A stretch of 64,000 nucleotides of DNA from Alphaproteobacteria bacterium (lineage in GTDB: Bacteria; Myxococcota_A; UBA796; GCA-2862545), in NCBI GenBank assembly GCA_020632915.1, contig JACKEP010000009.1, positions 129,771-193,770 of the forward strand. The letters are read 5' to 3'. Of the stretch, positions 47,510-56,962 are shown piece by piece. The first letter of the stretch is position 1. Each line of letters begins with the position of its first letter. The notes below the pieces were generated by a model. That model was not told the origin of the DNA, made no database searches, and worked only from the letters and a program-made list of their open reading frames with translations. The position numbers were made by a program, and so were the translations under genes.

Positions 47510-49672
47510 TGACGCGCGCATGGCTCACCCCGGGCCACTGTCGCGGTCGCCGCCCCTGCCCTGGCGTCCCCTGTCACCGAGGGTGCGCCAGCAGGGCGAT
47601 GACGCGCGCGTGCCTGGAGCCTCGTCCTGGCCGTCGACGGTGCTTCCACCGATCAGCGCGCCTGGCGGCGACGTCGTCCTGACGCTGGACGGCCGCCGGT
47701 GACGCTCGACGTGTCGTCGCCGGGCCATCGCCCCAGACGGTCACGGTCACCGCACCGGTCGCCAAGCCTGTCCGCGTGTGGCCCGGCAGTTTCTCCCCTG
47801 ACCCGCCTGAGATCGTGGTCGAGGCGTTCATCGATGTCCGCATCACCTGTCACCGTGTCGACGCCGAGCAGGCCTACGAGACGCCAGGCACCCATGACGA
47901 CGCCATATCCGGCTTCCGTGCAGGCGCTGCCGGGCGTCAAATTCCAAAGTGAGTACGCCCTGTCGTCGGGTGAGGGCCAGTGCGCGGCTCGCCCCCGGCG
48001 ACAACCGCCATTACCTCGACGGCATCGAGCCCCTACCTGTACCACTTCAACCAGTACGCTGAAGCGTGTTCCCCGCCTCCCAGCGCCGACACGCCTTCGA
48101 CCTGTGCTGGTTTTCGGGGTTCGGGGCCCGTCTGGCGACAGCACGGGCGCCATCATCGAGGCGGTGTCGAAGACCGCGCCGCCGGAGGAGGTCACCGGCA
48201 ACGTCTCGATCAACTACGTCACCGTCGGTGCCGACGTGCGCGCGCCGCTCAAGCGCGGCTGGTGGTTCGGGGCCTCGGCCCGTCGCTCCTTCCAGGACCT
48301 CGTCACCCAGCAGACCGACCAGTTCCCGCTGTGGCCACGGTTCTACGACTTCACCACCCGCGCCGAGCTCGTGCGGCCCCACGACACCTTCGCCGTCTAC
48401 GTCACCGGTGCGGGCGACCGCTACGACCGCAGCGTCGGCGAGCTCGACGTCCTCGATCCCTACGAGGCCACCACCACGCCCCGGTTGTCCTACGGTCGCG
48501 ACTACCAGGTGGCCGGCTTCCGCTACGACTGGTCCGGCGGACGGGTGGCCTCGGCGATCCTGCACGACGCCCTCGACGGCACCATCAACGTGGGCGGCGC
48601 CCAGCGCGTGCGCACGGTGAGCTTCCCCACCCGCCTCGACGCCCACGGCCGCATCCACGACAGCCTCACCTGGGAGGCCGGCGCCGAGCTGCGCAGCGAG
48701 GTGGCGTTCGTCGACATCGAGGACGCCGGAGCCTTCGGCGCCCTCGTCACCACCGAGGCGCCGGCCACCGCGTGGGGCACCGACCTGTCGACGACGATGC
48801 TACGCACGCGCCTCGCCGCGTACGGAGAGCTGCAGGCGCGCATCGGTCCGATCCGTCTCATGCCCGGCCTGCGGGTGGGCGTCGACACGGCGGGCTGGGA
48901 GCCGCTCGTGGAGCCCCGACTCGCGGCCCGAGCCCGCATCGCCGATCAGACCGAGCTGCGCCTCGGGGTGGGGCGCTACCAGCAGCGCCCCGAGACCGTG
49001 CAGCTCGCCTACGACCCCGACCTGCCGACCACCCAGGCGTGGGAGCTCACCGGCGGCATCGACCAGACCGTGGCCAACCGGCTGGAGATCGTGGTCGAGG
49101 GCTACGGCAAGTGGCTCGACCACGTGCTCTGGCAGCCCGTCGACGGTCCGCCCGTCGTCGCCGCGAAGGGCCGCGCCTTCGGTGGCGAGCTCACCGTCCG
49201 CTACCGACTGCGGGAGCAGTTCTTCCTCTGGGCGTGGTTCGCGGCGGGGCGTGCGCTGCTCGACGATGGCGAGGTCGTGTTCCCGTCGGGTGCCGATCAG
49301 CCGCTGTCGGGCGGGCTGGTGGTGTCGTGGAACATCCTGCCGCCGCTCAACGTCGCCGTGCGCTACCGCCTGTCGTCGGGCCTGCCGTTCACCGACGTCG
49401 CCAGCAGCCTGTACGACGGCGCGCGCGACACGTGGACCCCCACCTACGGCCCGCCGAACGGCGACCGCATGCCGCTGTACCAGAAGATCGACGTGCACCT
49501 GGCGTACACGGTCCCGTTCCACCGCTGGTCGCTCGACATCGCCGCCGACGTGTGGATCGTGCCGCCCAGCGCCGCGCAGCTGTACCCGACGTGGAACTAC
49601 GACTACAGCGAGCGCGCCTTCGTGGTCGGCCCGACGGTGGTGCCGTTGTTCAGCCTCCGCGCCTCGTTCTAG
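47510..49672 (+). CDS. TonB-dependent receptor-like outer-membrane protein, 5' part frame-broken
   Basis: From about 48140 to the stop the frame is clean and encodes a long beta-barrel of alternating strands (RVASAILHDALDGTINVGGA, RYRLREQFFLWAWFAAGRAL) ending in Phe (LFSLRASF), as outer-membrane proteins do. Upstream, in shifting frames, are a signal peptide from the ATG at 47510 (MTRAWLTP), a carboxypeptidase-like repeat region (VTVTAPVAKP), and a plug domain (DAEQAYETPGTHDDA, VQALPGVKF, NRHYLDGIE, YHFNQYA, GDSTGAIIEAVSK). The likely role is energised uptake of a siderophore or other ligand, but no ExbBD/TonB genes are near. The intact open part begins at 47699 at the earliest. Confidence 0.75.
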
Positions 49673-49747
49673 AGGATCCGGCGCGACGGGGGTTGCGCCC
49701 CGCCGCCCGGCGTCGGAAACTGCCGCACCGCAGACAGGGAGGCGTGC

Positions 49748-50470
49748 ATGTCCAATCCGTTCGAGGCACCGTTCGCGCAGGACCGGCCCCCGCCGACCGG
49801 AGGCGACGGCACCTTCGACGTGATGCGTGCCTTCCAGGAGGGCCTCGACGCCACGTCCCGCAACTGGCTCCCGTGGTTCCTCGTCATGTTCGTCGCCGGG
49901 TTCGCGGGCGGCCTGTCGTTCCTGATGTGCGTCGTGCCCGCGCTGTTCGTCATCCCCCTCCTCACGTGGGGCCAGACGAAGTTCACGCTCGACGCGATGG
50001 AGGGCGACGCAGAGTTCTCGACGCTGTTCGACGGCTTCAGCAAGGCCGGCGACGTGCTGCCCTCGATGCTCGGCGTGCTGGTGCTGGTCTTCCTGGCGAA
50101 CCTCCCCGGCATGATCGTCAGCCAGGGTCTGTCGCTGGTGGCCACGCTCACAGAGGCCGACGAGATGACGACGGCGCTGCTGAACCTTGTCGGCTTCGGC
50201 GCCAGCAGCCTGTGGTCGATCGTGATCGGCGTCCGCTTCTACCCGGCGACCTACCTCGTGGTCGACCAGGGACGCGGTGCGCTCGACGCGTTCAGCGAGT
50301 CGTGGAACCTCACGTCGACGTGCTGGGGCTCCTCGATGGCGCTCGGCGTCGCGGCGGGCATCGCCACGATCGTCGGCTTCCTGCTCTGCTGCGTCGGCGT
50401 GATCCCCGCGATGATGATCGTGACGGGCGCCCAGGCCAGCATGTACCGCCAGCTCGTCGGCCGCACCTGA
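49748..50470 (+). CDS. Multi-pass membrane protein, DUF975-like, unknown
   Basis: A 240-residue protein with a soluble N-terminus (MSNPFEAPFAQDRPPP) and about five hydrophobic helices (WFLVMFVAGFAGGLSFLMCV, MLGVLVLVFLANLPGMIV, LGVAAGIATIVGFLLCCVGV). The segment VVDQGRGALDAFSESWNLT between helices is typical of the DUF975 / glycerophosphodiesterase membrane-domain group. GGGAGG precedes the ATG by five bases. It is convergent with a metallophosphoesterase gene. Function unknown. Confidence 0.78.
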   Translation: MSNPFEAPFAQDRPPPTGGDGTFDVMRAFQEGLDATSRNWLPWFLVMFVAGFAGGLSFLMCVVPALFVIPLLTWGQTKFTLDAMEGDAEFSTLFDGFSKAGDVLPSMLGVLVLVFLANLPGMIVSQGLSLVATLTEADEMTTALLNLVGFGASSLWSIVIGVRFYPATYLVVDQGRGALDAFSESWNLTSTCWGSSMALGVAAGIATIVGFLLCCVGVIPAMMIVTGAQASMYRQLVGRT

Positions 50471-50482
50471 GGCCCGGCGGGG

Positions 50483-51772
50483 TCAGGCGTCGCCGGTGGC
50501 GTCCACCGCCGTCACGGCAGCGCCCCCCTCCCCCCCAGGCCCGCCGGGCGGCCCGTCCTTGCGCTCGGCGTGCTCCTGGTGGGCCGCCGCGCGAGCGATG
50601 TCGTCGCGCTGCTCCACGTGGGCCAGCAGGGCGGTGATGGCGGGCCGCACGTCGTACAGGCTCTCCGGGCAATAGCCCGCGGGCACGGGCGGCCCGTCGA
50701 CCTCGACGAGCTCGCTGCGGACGGCGTGCTCGCCCTGCATCCACACCTCGGCGAACACCTTGGGCATCGGTCGGGCGACCGTGCCGTCCGGGGCGAGCAC
50801 GAACTCGTTGCGCATCGCCCCGGTGACCAGCAGCTTGCGGTCGGCGTAGGACGACCAGCGGGCCTCGTGCAGGTGGCCCAGCAGGATGACCGAGGGGCCG
50901 TCGGGCTCGCGGAGCATGCGGTCGAACGACGCATCGAGGGACGTGCCCGTGTCGCGGCTGCCAAAGCGGTACATCACCTCGCGGAACATCGTCCAGCTCA
51001 GGCGCTTGGTGGGATCGGCGCCGCTGAACCACCCCCGCCAGTAGTCGCGGGTCCAGTAGGCCCAGTACCGCGCCACCACCAGCTCGTTGAGCTCGGGCAG
51101 CATCCGGAACACCTCGCCGCGCGGGGTCAGGCGGTCGTGGTGGTAGACCAGCGGGTGTAGCGGCATCGCCACGTCGAGCAGCGCGACGGCCCCCCACGGC
51201 AGCGCCAGGATGTCGACGCCCTGGTGGCGCACGAAGGGCTGGGCCGGGTCGATGGCGAACAGGCGATCGCCCTGGCTGCCGTGCTCGATGTGGACGTCGC
51301 CCACGTCGAGCTGCATGCCGGGGAAGTGCACCCGCTCCGGGGCGCCCAACAGGGCCCGCAGCGCGTCCTGGACGGCGGGGAACAGCAGCTCGAAGTCGTG
51401 GTTGCCGACGATGAAGTGGACCGCCCGCGGGCCGGCCGTGCTCGCCAGGAACCGTCGGACGCCGGCGAAGAAGTGGGGATGCGCCGCCGCGACACGCATG
51501 AGCTTGCCGAGCGCCACGTCCGCCGTGATGTGGCGCGGCCAGCCGTCGAGGTAGCTCGTCTTCAGGAAGTCGAAGGTGTCGCCGTTGAACACCAGGTCGA
51601 GGGCGAGGTGGCGCGTGGGTCCGGCGTCGTAGGCGTCGATCAGCTCGGCGAGCCAGGCGTCGTGGGGGAAGTCGTCGGTGACGCCGCCCGCCCCCATCTC
51701 GATGTCGGACATCACCACGAGCAGGCGATCGGCGTGGCGCGGATGACGGCGGGAGGTCGGCGCTGCGTTCAC
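50483..51772 (-). CDS. Metallophosphoesterase, LpxH-like fold
   Basis: A 429-residue cytoplasmic protein. Motifs: VVMSDIEMGAGG (first motif; Glu replaces the usual His of Asp-x-His), LVFNGDTFDFLK, IVGNHDFELLF and LLGHLHEARW. The long middle insert (YWAYWTRDYWRGWFSG) is unlike LpxH, so a lipid-A role is not implied. It should hydrolyse a phosphoester with two metals; substrate unknown. The C-terminus is Gly/Pro-rich and disordered. It lies 25 bases from the leftward aldehyde dehydrogenase gene upstream, perhaps one transcript. Confidence 0.82.
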   Translation of the reverse strand: MNAAPTSRRHPRHADRLLVVMSDIEMGAGGVTDDFPHDAWLAELIDAYDAGPTRHLALDLVFNGDTFDFLKTSYLDGWPRHITADVALGKLMRVAAAHPHFFAGVRRFLASTAGPRAVHFIVGNHDFELLFPAVQDALRALLGAPERVHFPGMQLDVGDVHIEHGSQGDRLFAIDPAQPFVRHQGVDILALPWGAVALLDVAMPLHPLVYHHDRLTPRGEVFRMLPELNELVVARYWAYWTRDYWRGWFSGADPTKRLSWTMFREVMYRFGSRDTGTSLDASFDRMLREPDGPSVILLGHLHEARWSSYADRKLLVTGAMRNEFVLAPDGTVARPMPKVFAEVWMQGEHAVRSELVEVDGPPVPAGYCPESLYDVRPAITALLAHVEQRDDIARAAAHQEHAERKDGPPGGPGGEGGAAVTAVDATGDA

Positions 51773-51797
51773 GGTGCCCCCTCGGTGCGCCCGGCAG

Positions 51798-53261
51798 CTA
51801 CCGGGACAGGTCCTTCTTGCGACGCGACAGGGCGCCCAGCGTCTTGAGCGTGGCGCCGATCCCGCCCGTGCGCTGGCGCTCGATGAGGGCGCGCATCAGC
51901 TCGAGCAGGGAGTCGGAGTACGGATACCACCATGGCTCGATGGCGGTGGAGGTGTCGACGACCACCACCCGCGGCCGGGTGAGGTGGTCGAGCGCCTCGG
52001 GCGAGCTGGTGATGCCGGTGCCCGAGGCGCCGCGGCCCACCCACGGCAGATCCGGGAGCGCCCCGGTGAACGCGTGGTTGTTGACCCACACCATCCCCGT
52101 GCGCAGGCGCCGCGCCACGCGCTCGGCGCGCCCGGTGTCCTGGCCCCACACCGACCCGCCGAGGCCGTAGCGGGTGTCGTTGGCCGCGCGCACCAGCGCG
52201 TCGTCATCGTCGTGGACCTCGACGACCGCCAGCGGCCCGAAGGTCTCCTCCGTCCACGCGCGCGCCGTGCGCGGCACGTCGGTGAGCAGCGTGGGTGGGA
52301 TGGGCGCGTCGCCCTCGGGCACTCCTCCGCAGACCACGGTGGCGCCGAGCTCGATGGCCTCCCGGAGCTGGCCGAGCACGATCTCGCGCTGCATCGGCGT
52401 GACGAGCTCGGGCACCGACGCCGCGGTGGCGTCCATCTGCGCCGCGAGGCGCGGCAGGAACGTGTCGGCGACGGCAGCGTGCACGGCGACGCGCTCGATG
52501 CTGGCGCAGTCCTGCCCGGCGTTGTGCACGATCCCCCAGGCGATGCCGGCCGCGGTGCGCTCCACGGCCGCGTCGTCGAGCACCACCGCGCAGTCCTTGC
52601 CGCCGAGCTCGGTCTCGCAGGCGATGCCCAGCTCGGCACAGCGGCGCGCCACGAGCAGCCCGGTGCGCGTCGACCCGGTGAAGTGGACGAGGTCGGGCCC
52701 CGCCTCGACCAGGGCCGCGCCCGCCTCGCCGGCGCCTTCGACGATCCCCACCAGGGGACCGAGCTGGTCGCGGAGGCGCTCGATCAGGAACCGGCCCGAG
52801 CGCGGCGTGTGCTCGGACGGCTTGAACACGATCCCATTGCCGGCGAGCAGCGCCGGGACGATGACGCGCATCGGCAGGGCGACCGGGTAGTTCCACGGGG
52901 AGATCACGCCGACCACGCCGCGGGGCACGCGCTCGACCCAGCCCTTCTTGCCGGGCATGTCGAGCGCCGGGATGCGCGCCCGACGCGCGGTGAGGTGGGC
53001 CGGGCCGTGGGCGGTCCAGTAGGCGAACAGATCGGCGACGCCGAGCACGTCGCCCGAGAACGCCTCCCCGAGCGGCTTGCCGGTCTCCTCGTGGACGAGG
53101 CTGGCGAGCGCGTCGGCGCCCTCGAGCAGGGCCTTGCCGGCCACCTGCAGCACCCGAACCCGCTCGGCCACCGGACGAGCGGCCCACGCCTCCGCCGCCT
53201 CGCGGGCGGCCGCGACGCGCTCCCGTGCGACGGCCTGGATGTCCTGCTGCGCTGCCTCCAT
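51798..53261 (-). CDS. NAD(P)+-dependent aldehyde dehydrogenase
   Basis: A 487-residue aldehyde dehydrogenase: VVGVISPWNYPVALPM (cofactor loop), FKPSEHTPRSG, FTGSTRTGLLVA, the catalytic Glu in CETELGGKDC and the nucleophile Cys in NAGQDCASIERV, followed by EETFGPLAVVEV. The start at 53261 has AAGGGGG upstream. It oxidises an aldehyde to an acid with NAD+ or NADP+; the overall type is like coniferyl or succinate-semialdehyde dehydrogenases, without a certain substrate. It could in principle oxidise aldehydes released by the ILVBL-like enzyme, but no link is seen. Divergent from an HD-domain gene. Confidence 0.9.
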   Translation of the reverse strand: MEAAQQDIQAVARERVAAAREAAEAWAARPVAERVRVLQVAGKALLEGADALASLVHEETGKPLGEAFSGDVLGVADLFAYWTAHGPAHLTARRARIPALDMPGKKGWVERVPRGVVGVISPWNYPVALPMRVIVPALLAGNGIVFKPSEHTPRSGRFLIERLRDQLGPLVGIVEGAGEAGAALVEAGPDLVHFTGSTRTGLLVARRCAELGIACETELGGKDCAVVLDDAAVERTAAGIAWGIVHNAGQDCASIERVAVHAAVADTFLPRLAAQMDATAASVPELVTPMQREIVLGQLREAIELGATVVCGGVPEGDAPIPPTLLTDVPRTARAWTEETFGPLAVVEVHDDDDALVRAANDTRYGLGGSVWGQDTGRAERVARRLRTGMVWVNNHAFTGALPDLPWVGRGASGTGITSSPEALDHLTRPRVVVVDTSTAIEPWWYPYSDSLLELMRALIERQRTGGIGATLKTLGALSRRKKDLSR

Positions 53262-53298
53262 CGACGCCCCCTTCGGCTCGGTCGTTGCCAGTCCGGAA

Positions 53299-53319
53299 AC
53301 GCCGGTTGACAGCCGGCGT
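53299..53319. promoter_or_regulatory. Inverted repeat enclosing a consensus -35 box
   Basis: ACGCCGG-TTGACAG-CCGGCGT: a perfect 7-bp inverted repeat with TTGACA (53306-53311) in the middle, in the 138-base gap between the divergent aldehyde dehydrogenase and HD-domain genes. It could be an operator covering the -35 of the rightward gene. No good -10 lies at 16-18 bases, which lowers confidence. Confidence 0.4.
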
Positions 53320-53399
53320 GCCCGTGGGCGGGGTACCCATGGCATGATGAGGGTGCAAGGCTCGTCCGGCCGCCCCCGAGGCCGATGCGGAGGCTCGCC

Positions 53400-54242
53400 G
53401 TGCTCGATGTCACCCGGATCCTGATCGAGGCGCTCGTCGCCGACCTGAAGGACCAGTACCGGCGCACGTACGGCAGCCAGGATCCCGACGTGCCCGAGGT
53501 CGCCGCGTGGGCCGCGGAGCTGGCGCTCGAGAACATCGCGCGCTCTGACGCGCTCTACCACGACGTCGAGCACACGGTGATGGTCACCCAGTGCGGCGCC
53601 GAGCTGCTGCGCTGCCGCCACCTCGTGCGCGGGGGCGTGTCACCGCGCGACTGGCTCCACGTGGTCCTCTCGCTGCTGTGCCACGACATCGGCTACGTGC
53701 GCGGCGTCTGTCGGGGCGACCGCCCCGGCGCGTGGCTCACCGGCGTCGGTGAGGCCACCACCGACCTGCCGCCCGGCGCCACCGACGCCGCGCTCACGCC
53801 GTTCCACGTCGACCGCGGCATCCGCTTCGTCCGCGAGCGCTTCCCCGCCCACCGCTTCATCGACGTCGACGTGCTGGCGCGGAACATCGCCTACACCCGG
53901 TTCCCCGTCCCGGCCGACCCCGAGTTCGCCGAGACGGGCTCGCTGCGCGCGCTCGTCCGCGCGGCCGACCTCATCGGTCAGCTGGCCGACCCGAAGTACC
54001 TGCAGAAGCTGCCCGCCCTGTTCCGCGAGATGGAAGAGACCGGGCAGCACCGCCGCCACGGCTTCGCCAACCCGAACGACATGCGGGTGGGCTTCCCCGA
54101 GTTCTACGAAAAGAGCGTCGCGCCCTGGATCGGCGAGGCGCTCGACGACCTGTCCGTCACGGCTCAGGGACGGCTGTGGATCGCGTCGCTGCACGACCAC
54201 GTCCACCGCACCCGCGGGGGCGACGTCGCCCAGCACACCTGA
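53400..54242 (+). CDS. HD-domain metal-dependent phosphohydrolase
   Basis: A 280-residue protein started at the GTG at 53400, which has GCGGAGG six bases upstream; an ATG five codons earlier overlaps that ribosome site. The HD signature is present as ALYHDVEHTVMV, LLCHDIGYVRG and a later Asp in VRAADLIGQLADP. HD proteins hydrolyse nucleotides, cyclic dinucleotides or (p)ppGpp; this one resembles 3'5'-cyclic-nucleotide phosphodiesterase-like HD proteins in its YHD-x2-H pattern. No signal peptide. Substrate unknown. Confidence 0.85.
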   Translation: MLDVTRILIEALVADLKDQYRRTYGSQDPDVPEVAAWAAELALENIARSDALYHDVEHTVMVTQCGAELLRCRHLVRGGVSPRDWLHVVLSLLCHDIGYVRGVCRGDRPGAWLTGVGEATTDLPPGATDAALTPFHVDRGIRFVRERFPAHRFIDVDVLARNIAYTRFPVPADPEFAETGSLRALVRAADLIGQLADPKYLQKLPALFREMEETGQHRRHGFANPNDMRVGFPEFYEKSVAPWIGEALDDLSVTAQGRLWIASLHDHVHRTRGGDVAQHT

Positions 54243-54293
54243 CGCCGCACCCTCCGCACCGTCGGGTCACGCAGGTCGGCGCACGCAGCCGGA

Positions 54294-55469
54294 TCAGGAC
54301 GGATCGGGCAGCAGCGCCGGCCCGATCGACGGCGTGTACAGCGGCTCGATCACGTCGGACAGCTGCAGCATCACGCCGTAGCGCCCGTCCTTGGACGACC
54401 ACGACAGCCAGCGGCCGTTCCACCCCACCTCGCACGCGGCGGGCAACGCCGTGCGCGCCCCGTCGCGCACGAGGGCGCAGGTGACGGGGGCCTCGGCCTG
54501 GACGTAGCGCTCGCCGTCGGGGCGGATGCGGGCGGTGACGGAGCCCGCAGCGAGGTCGAGGGCGATCTCCACGGCGACCGGCATCCCGTCGATGGGCATC
54601 TTCGCCGTCACGGGGCCCGTCGCGGCCTCGTTCAGCGGCAGGTCGAGCGTGAGGAAGCCCGCCCCGTGGGCGTCGCCGACCCCGGACGCCTGGAGGTGGA
54701 TCTGGACCGCCACCCCCGGCTCGTAGTCCGGTGGCAGCATCGACGTGGCCGGCGGGACCGCCGCGGACCCGAGGTCGCGGGACAGCGCGAGGTCGCGGGC
54801 GAGCGCCCGCATGTGGTCGACCTGCGCGGCGTCGACCGCCGCGTCGTCCGGTGCGAAGATCATCCCCTCCCACCGGGGTGCGGCCGTGTAGGGCACCAGC
54901 CGCGGGGGGGCGTCGCAGCCGACGTGGAGCCCGCGGGCGCAGAGCGGGCCGAGCCCCGACGTGGCGCCGCCGGCCGCAGCGGTGACCGCGTCGCCCTCCA
55001 CGTCGACGTCCCAGGTGGTCAGCACGCTGCGCGCCCGGGCCTCGGTGGGATCGTCGTGCGGGACGGTGACCACGATCTGCCGCAGCGTCACCTGGCGCAC
55101 CCGCCCCAGGTAGGTCAGCGGCAGGCTCTTCGCGGCCGCGCCGGTGATGCCGAGGGTGGCGGACGCGCCGTCGCGGGCCCGCCGCTCGGCGGCACGCGCG
55201 GCGCGCGGCACGGGCCGGCCCTCCGCGTCGGCGAACTGGCGCCCCCCACAGGCCACGATCGCCGCAGCGCCTGCGTTGTCGGGGTCGACCTCGACCTCGC
55301 ATCGCGGCCGTCCCTTGCCGTCGGACGGCACCACGAAGCGATCGCGGGGGGGCGAGACGTCCTCGACGACGACGTACGTCCGCCACGGTTGCAGGTCGGA
55401 CCACGCCGGCGGGGCGGCAGCGGCCACCGGCAGCGACGCTGCGAACAGCCAGGACAGGATCAGCGCCAC
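54294..55469 (-). CDS. Secreted protein, unknown
   Basis: A 391-residue protein with GTG start at 55469 (GGAGG four bases upstream) and a signal peptide (LILSWLFAASLPVAAAAPPA). The mature part has beta-rich segments (WRTYVVVEDVSPPRDRFVV, ARSVLTTWDVDVEGDAVTAA, VAVEIALDLAAGSVTARI) and two Cys pairs. No catalytic motif or family could be found. It lies downstream of an HtrA protease gene with a strong hairpin between, so it may be a separate transcript. Periplasmic or outer-membrane attached. Confidence 0.7.
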   Translation of the reverse strand: MALILSWLFAASLPVAAAAPPAWSDLQPWRTYVVVEDVSPPRDRFVVPSDGKGRPRCEVEVDPDNAGAAAIVACGGRQFADAEGRPVPRAARAAERRARDGASATLGITGAAAKSLPLTYLGRVRQVTLRQIVVTVPHDDPTEARARSVLTTWDVDVEGDAVTAAAGGATSGLGPLCARGLHVGCDAPPRLVPYTAAPRWEGMIFAPDDAAVDAAQVDHMRALARDLALSRDLGSAAVPPATSMLPPDYEPGVAVQIHLQASGVGDAHGAGFLTLDLPLNEAATGPVTAKMPIDGMPVAVEIALDLAAGSVTARIRPDGERYVQAEAPVTCALVRDGARTALPAACEVGWNGRWLSWSSKDGRYGVMLQLSDVIEPLYTPSIGPALLPDPS

Positions 55470-55500
55470 GAGGCCTCCACGACGACAGGGGGTGGCACGG

Positions 55501-55532
55501 CGTCCGGCCGCTCGCCACGGCGAGGCCGGACG
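55501..55532 (-). terminator. Strong hairpin after the HtrA gene
   Basis: An outer stem of 8-9 bp (CGTCCGGCC with GGCCGGACG) encloses an inner 6-bp stem (CTCGCC-AC-GGCGAG), making one long, slightly bulged hairpin 14 bases past the protease stop. No T-run. Confidence 0.6.
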
Positions 55533-55545
55533 GACCGCGGATCCA

Positions 55546-56817
<1,272 letters not shown>

Positions 56818-56962
56818 CGCCGCGCGCCACCGCTGTCCACGGCCGCCGACGACGCCGTCCTGCACGAAGCGATCGATTCCCCTGCCTTCTCGCCGCCTGG
56901 ACGCACTGGACACGGCAAGGAGATCCTTCATGTGATACACGAGCCCGGGCAGGGATGCTCTC

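Larger units (their letters stand above)
44900..48140. other. Frameshift-dense block, probably poor consensus sequence
   Basis: Every recognisable gene here (permease end, ClpP homologue, lipoprotein, TonB receptor 5' part) switches frame many times over short distances, while codon choice and protein similarity remain good in each piece. Left of 44900 and right of about 48140 reading frames are long and clean. Uniform small indels across four unrelated genes fit sequencing or assembly error at low coverage better than gene decay. Base-level statements inside the block should be treated with care. Confidence 0.75.

Noticed and set aside
44900..48140. A decaying island, prophage remnant or transposon insertion
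   Set aside because: No transposase, integrase, inverted repeats or target duplications are visible, and the broken genes continue smoothly into intact sequence on both sides.
50483..51772. LpxH (lipid A biosynthesis) for the metallophosphoesterase
   Set aside because: It is much longer than LpxH, has a changed first motif and a large aromatic insert, and no lipid A genes are near.
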